7,423 bases of DNA from Candidatus Poribacteria bacterium. Lineage in GTDB: Bacteria > Poribacteria > WGA-4E > WGA-3G. The stretch covers positions 17,908 to 25,330 of the forward strand of contig VXXH01000030.1 of NCBI GenBank assembly GCA_009835515.1, read 5' to 3'. Positions 5,817 to 7,423 of the stretch are shown here, piece after piece. The notes below the pieces were generated by a model. The model was not told the DNA's origin and did not search any database. It worked only from the letters and a program-made list of their open reading frames with translations. The translations under genes and the position numbers were made by a program. Numbering within the stretch: position 1 is the stretch's first letter; each line of letters opens with the position of its first letter.

Positions 5817-5838
5817 CATAAAGAGATGCATATTTAAT
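5809..5838 (+). promoter_or_regulatory. candidate promoter for the zinc alcohol dehydrogenase
   Basis: CTGACA (5809-5814, 5 of 6 to TTGACA) and TTTAAT (5833-5838, 5 of 6 to TATAAT) are 18 bases apart. Transcription would start near 5845, just before the hairpin at 5848-5872, leaving a leader of about 50 bases. The -35 box lies inside the right arm of the heptamer element. A second, weaker option is TTGACA at 5776-5781 with GATAAC at 5797-5802 (15-base spacer). Confidence 0.4.
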
Positions 5839-5847
5839 CAGAGAACG

Positions 5848-5872
5848 ACGATTGACTCGTTGGGTCAATCGT
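5848..5872 (+). promoter_or_regulatory. perfect inverted repeat (operator or leader hairpin) before the dehydrogenase
   Basis: ACGATTGAC (5848-5856) and GTCAATCGT (5864-5872) are perfect inverted copies. With a T-G wobble and one more C-G pair the stem grows to 11 bp around a GTT loop. It lies 22 bases before the ATG at 5895 and right after the predicted transcription start. It could be the operator of a dimeric repressor or a 5' leader hairpin that affects stability or translation. No T-run follows, so it is not a terminator. Confidence 0.55.
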
Positions 5873-5894
5873 AGCGAGGTCCATAGTTAAAAAA

Positions 5895-6968
5895 ATGTCG
5901 AGAACAATGCGTGCGATTATGTGTCGCGAACCGTGGGACTATCGTCTTGAAGAGGTCCCGATGCCGGAGGCGGGTCCGGGTGAAGTGGTTATTAAGGTAG
6001 ACGCGTGCGGTGTGTGTGCGAGTGACATCAAATGCTATACAGGCGCGCCGCTTTTCTGGGGTGACGAACACCGCCAGCCGTATGTAGAGGCACCTGTTAT
6101 CGCTGGTCACGAATTTATCGGTGAGGTCGTAGAACTCGGTCCGGGGGCAGCCGAGAAGTATAAGCTCGAAATCGGTGACCGTGCCATCGCGGAGCAGATT
6201 GTTCCGTGTTGGGAATGTCGGTATTGTCGAACTGGGAAGTATTGGCTCTGCCAAGTCCATAATATCTACGGGTTTCAACCGGTCGTTAACGGCGGTATGG
6301 CGGACTATATGAAGTTTCCTGCACGTTCTCTGGTCTACAGGGTCCCCTCCGATATTCCGATAGCGAATGCAGCGGTGATTGAACCGCTTGCTTGTTCCAT
6401 TCACGCTGTGCAACGGGGTAACATTGAGTTTGGTGATGTTGTCGTGGTGGCAGGGGCAGGGACACTCGGTCTCGGCATGATTGGCGCGGCGAAGTTAAAA
6501 AATCCGGGTGTGCTTATCGCTATTGACCTGATGCCGAAACGGTTAGAGGTTGCTAAGAAGTTGGGCGCGGATATTGGGATTAACCCATCGGAAACGGATG
6601 CTGTCCAAGAAGTGTTGGATTTGACGGAAGGCTACGGATGTGATGTCTATATTGAGGCGACGGGACATCCAAAGGCGGTTGAGCAAGGGCTGCACATGAT
6701 TCGGAAAGCAGGCACCTTTGTCGAATTTAGTGTGATGCGGGAACCGGTGACTGTCGACTGGACGATCATTGGTGATACGAAAGAGTTGAATATCCACGGT
6801 TCGCACTTGGGACCCTATGCATATCCGCTGGCGATTGATTATATCCACCGCGGTTTAATCGATGTGAGTCATATTGTGACGCATCAACTACCGTTGGAAG
6901 ACTATCTGACAGGATTTGAGATGGTTCAGAAAGGTTCGGATTCGATTAAAGTACAGTTGGTACCCTAA
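5895..6968 (+). CDS. zinc-dependent alcohol dehydrogenase, erythritol/L-threitol dehydrogenase-like
   Basis: A 357-residue medium-chain dehydrogenase that oxidises a secondary alcohol of a polyol with NAD. Seen: GVCASDIKCYTGAPLFWGDE (39-58) with catalytic zinc ligand C41; GHEF (71-74) with H72; IEPLACS (162-168) with E163; four structural zinc cysteines C105, C108, C111 and C119; the Rossmann loop GAGTLG (187-192); and D211 after strand 2, which favours NAD over NADP. The stretches CASDIKCYTGAPLFWGDE, EQIVPCWECRYC, GYGCDVYIEATGHP and IVTHQLPLEDY resemble what I remember of mycobacterial erythritol/L-threitol dehydrogenase (EltD), so a C4 polyol substrate is the best guess. Start uncertain: ATG 5895 has GAGG 15 bases upstream, while ATG 5907 (MRAIMCREPWDYRLEEVP) also looks like a family N-terminus; the difference is four residues. 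No kinase or isomerase of a tetritol pathway is adjacent. Confidence 0.88.
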   Translation: MSRTMRAIMCREPWDYRLEEVPMPEAGPGEVVIKVDACGVCASDIKCYTGAPLFWGDEHRQPYVEAPVIAGHEFIGEVVELGPGAAEKYKLEIGDRAIAEQIVPCWECRYCRTGKYWLCQVHNIYGFQPVVNGGMADYMKFPARSLVYRVPSDIPIANAAVIEPLACSIHAVQRGNIEFGDVVVVAGAGTLGLGMIGAAKLKNPGVLIAIDLMPKRLEVAKKLGADIGINPSETDAVQEVLDLTEGYGCDVYIEATGHPKAVEQGLHMIRKAGTFVEFSVMREPVTVDWTIIGDTKELNIHGSHLGPYAYPLAIDYIHRGLIDVSHIVTHQLPLEDYLTGFEMVQKGSDSIKVQLVP

Positions 6969-6993
6969 AAAGTATAGGTAAACCTGTCGCCTT

Positions 6994-7042
6994 ACAAAGT
7001 TGGAATTGTAGCAAAGACAACACCAGAAGCAATTAACTTTGT
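6994..7042. repeat. bulged inverted repeat in the convergent gap
   Basis: ACAAAGTT (6994-7001) pairs with AACTTTGT (7035-7042) and AATTG (7004-7008) pairs with CAATT (7030-7034). This makes 13 base pairs interrupted only by a two-base GG bulge, around a 21-base loop. It covers the gap between the dehydrogenase and the converging nuclease-like gene and overlaps the latter's stop codon. It may help end transcription from both sides, though it is AT-rich and lacks T-runs. Confidence 0.45.
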
Positions 7043-7423
7043 CCAATGTCCGATCCATTCGCTGCTTTGAAGATGGCATCAATCGCCCCGAAGAGGTTTG
7101 GTAAATCATCTATGCTAAAACCTGTTCTATTTTGGGTGAAACTATCGGCAACAAGTTTCCCAAATTGCCATCGTTCACCATCACTCACAATACCATAGAC
7201 GGGGACATCCGGATCATCGTTTATTTTTTGTGCAGCAACTAACTCCGCTAAGCACTGCCCCCAACCTTGCTCAAAGTCGTTCTTCTTCGCCTCAACTAAC
7301 ATTATCAAGGGTGTTCCGACAACAGTCATGCCCAATTCGGATTTTGTAGCGACGAGGTAATCCGGCGTTCCACTCAAAGTTTCGTCATAGGTGATCGGTT
7401 GCCTTATCCAAAGCGCGTAAGCG
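7033..7423 (-). CDS. PD-(D/E)XK nuclease-like protein, C-terminal part (5' end outside window)
   Basis: The minus-strand frame is open from the window edge (7422) to TAA at 7035-7033 and shows 129 residues; the true start lies beyond the window. A TTG at 7377 could be read as a start, but the upstream 15 codons stay open (ending ITYDET) and fit the same family, so it is not the start. Seen: GTPDYLVA with the Asp of the PD half-motif (7362-7360), then, after a hairpin-like stretch, LIMLVEAKKND with Glu (7293-7291) and Lys (7287-7285), the E-x-K half. This is the catalytic core of restriction-type nucleases. Then follow QCLAELVAAQKIN and VYGIVSDGERWQFGKL, as in solitary proteins resembling the N-terminal domain of type I restriction HsdR subunits. 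No methylase or specificity gene is in view. Whether it cuts DNA is unproven. Confidence 0.72.
   Translation of the reverse strand, partial: AYALWIRQPITYDETLSGTPDYLVATKSELGMTVVGTPLIMLVEAKKNDFEQGWGQCLAELVAAQKINDDPDVPVYGIVSDGERWQFGKLVADSFTQNRTGFSIDDLPNLFGAIDAIFKAANGSDIGQS

Noticed and set aside
5690..5820. Classical insertion-sequence end or att site
   Set aside because: No transposase or integrase, no tRNA end and no convincing target-site duplication are visible, so I call it only a repeat element.
5865..6413. 182-codon open frame on the minus strand overlapping the dehydrogenase gene
   Set aside because: It runs opposite to conserved zinc-site motifs of the dehydrogenase, is rich in Arg, His and Thr as shadow frames often are, and lacks any recognisable motif.

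Overview
The window looks like a chromosomal stretch of a free-living or host-associated bacterium of medium GC content, packed with small metabolic enzymes. The mix is a TIM-barrel sugar isomerase, a phytanoyl-CoA-dioxygenase-type oxygenase, a VOC protein, a NagA-type deacetylase, a short aldo/keto reductase and a polyol dehydrogenase. Intergenic gaps are decorated with short hairpin or heptamer repeats. This style recalls Candidatus Poribacteria or planctomycete-like bacteria, but that is an impression from gene content and not a phylogenetic result. I saw no rRNA, tRNA, CRISPR array, transposase or phage gene.

Layout. Positions 1-118 hold the coiled-coil C-terminus of a truncated plus-strand gene. 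A two-gene plus-strand unit follows: a sugar phosphate isomerase/epimerase (198-956) and a class I SAM methyltransferase (959-1684, TTG start, 2 bp gap). It converges on a three-gene minus-strand unit transcribed nagA (4082-2937), VOC protein (2914-2528), PhyH-type dioxygenase (2496-1702), with gaps of 22 and 31 bp. A good sigma70-like promoter for this unit lies at 4168-4140. Going right on the plus strand come a compact aldo/keto reductase (4311-5087), an RNA methyltransferase of the TrmH/SpoU family (5181-5693) and a zinc alcohol dehydrogenase close to erythritol/L-threitol dehydrogenase (5895-6968). The right edge carries the C-terminal part of a minus-strand PD-(D/E)XK nuclease-like protein (7423-7033).

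The intergenic DNA is the more unusual part. There are two copies of a ~36-bp hairpin repeat before the RNA methyltransferase, and a 121-bp element with heptameric iterations in inverted orientation after it. The right arm of that element supplies the -35 box of a candidate promoter for the dehydrogenase. A perfect 9-bp (extendable to 11-bp) hairpin lies just before the dehydrogenase start, and a long bulged inverted repeat sits in the convergent gap at 6994-7042.

Taken together the genes suggest scavenging of amino sugars and sugar alcohols: NagA deacetylation, polyol oxidation by the dehydrogenase, and ketose/aldose interconversion by the isomerase. No complete pathway is present. I do not see a convincing new multi-gene system; the best leads are the repeat elements and the mixed nagA/VOC/PhyH operon.
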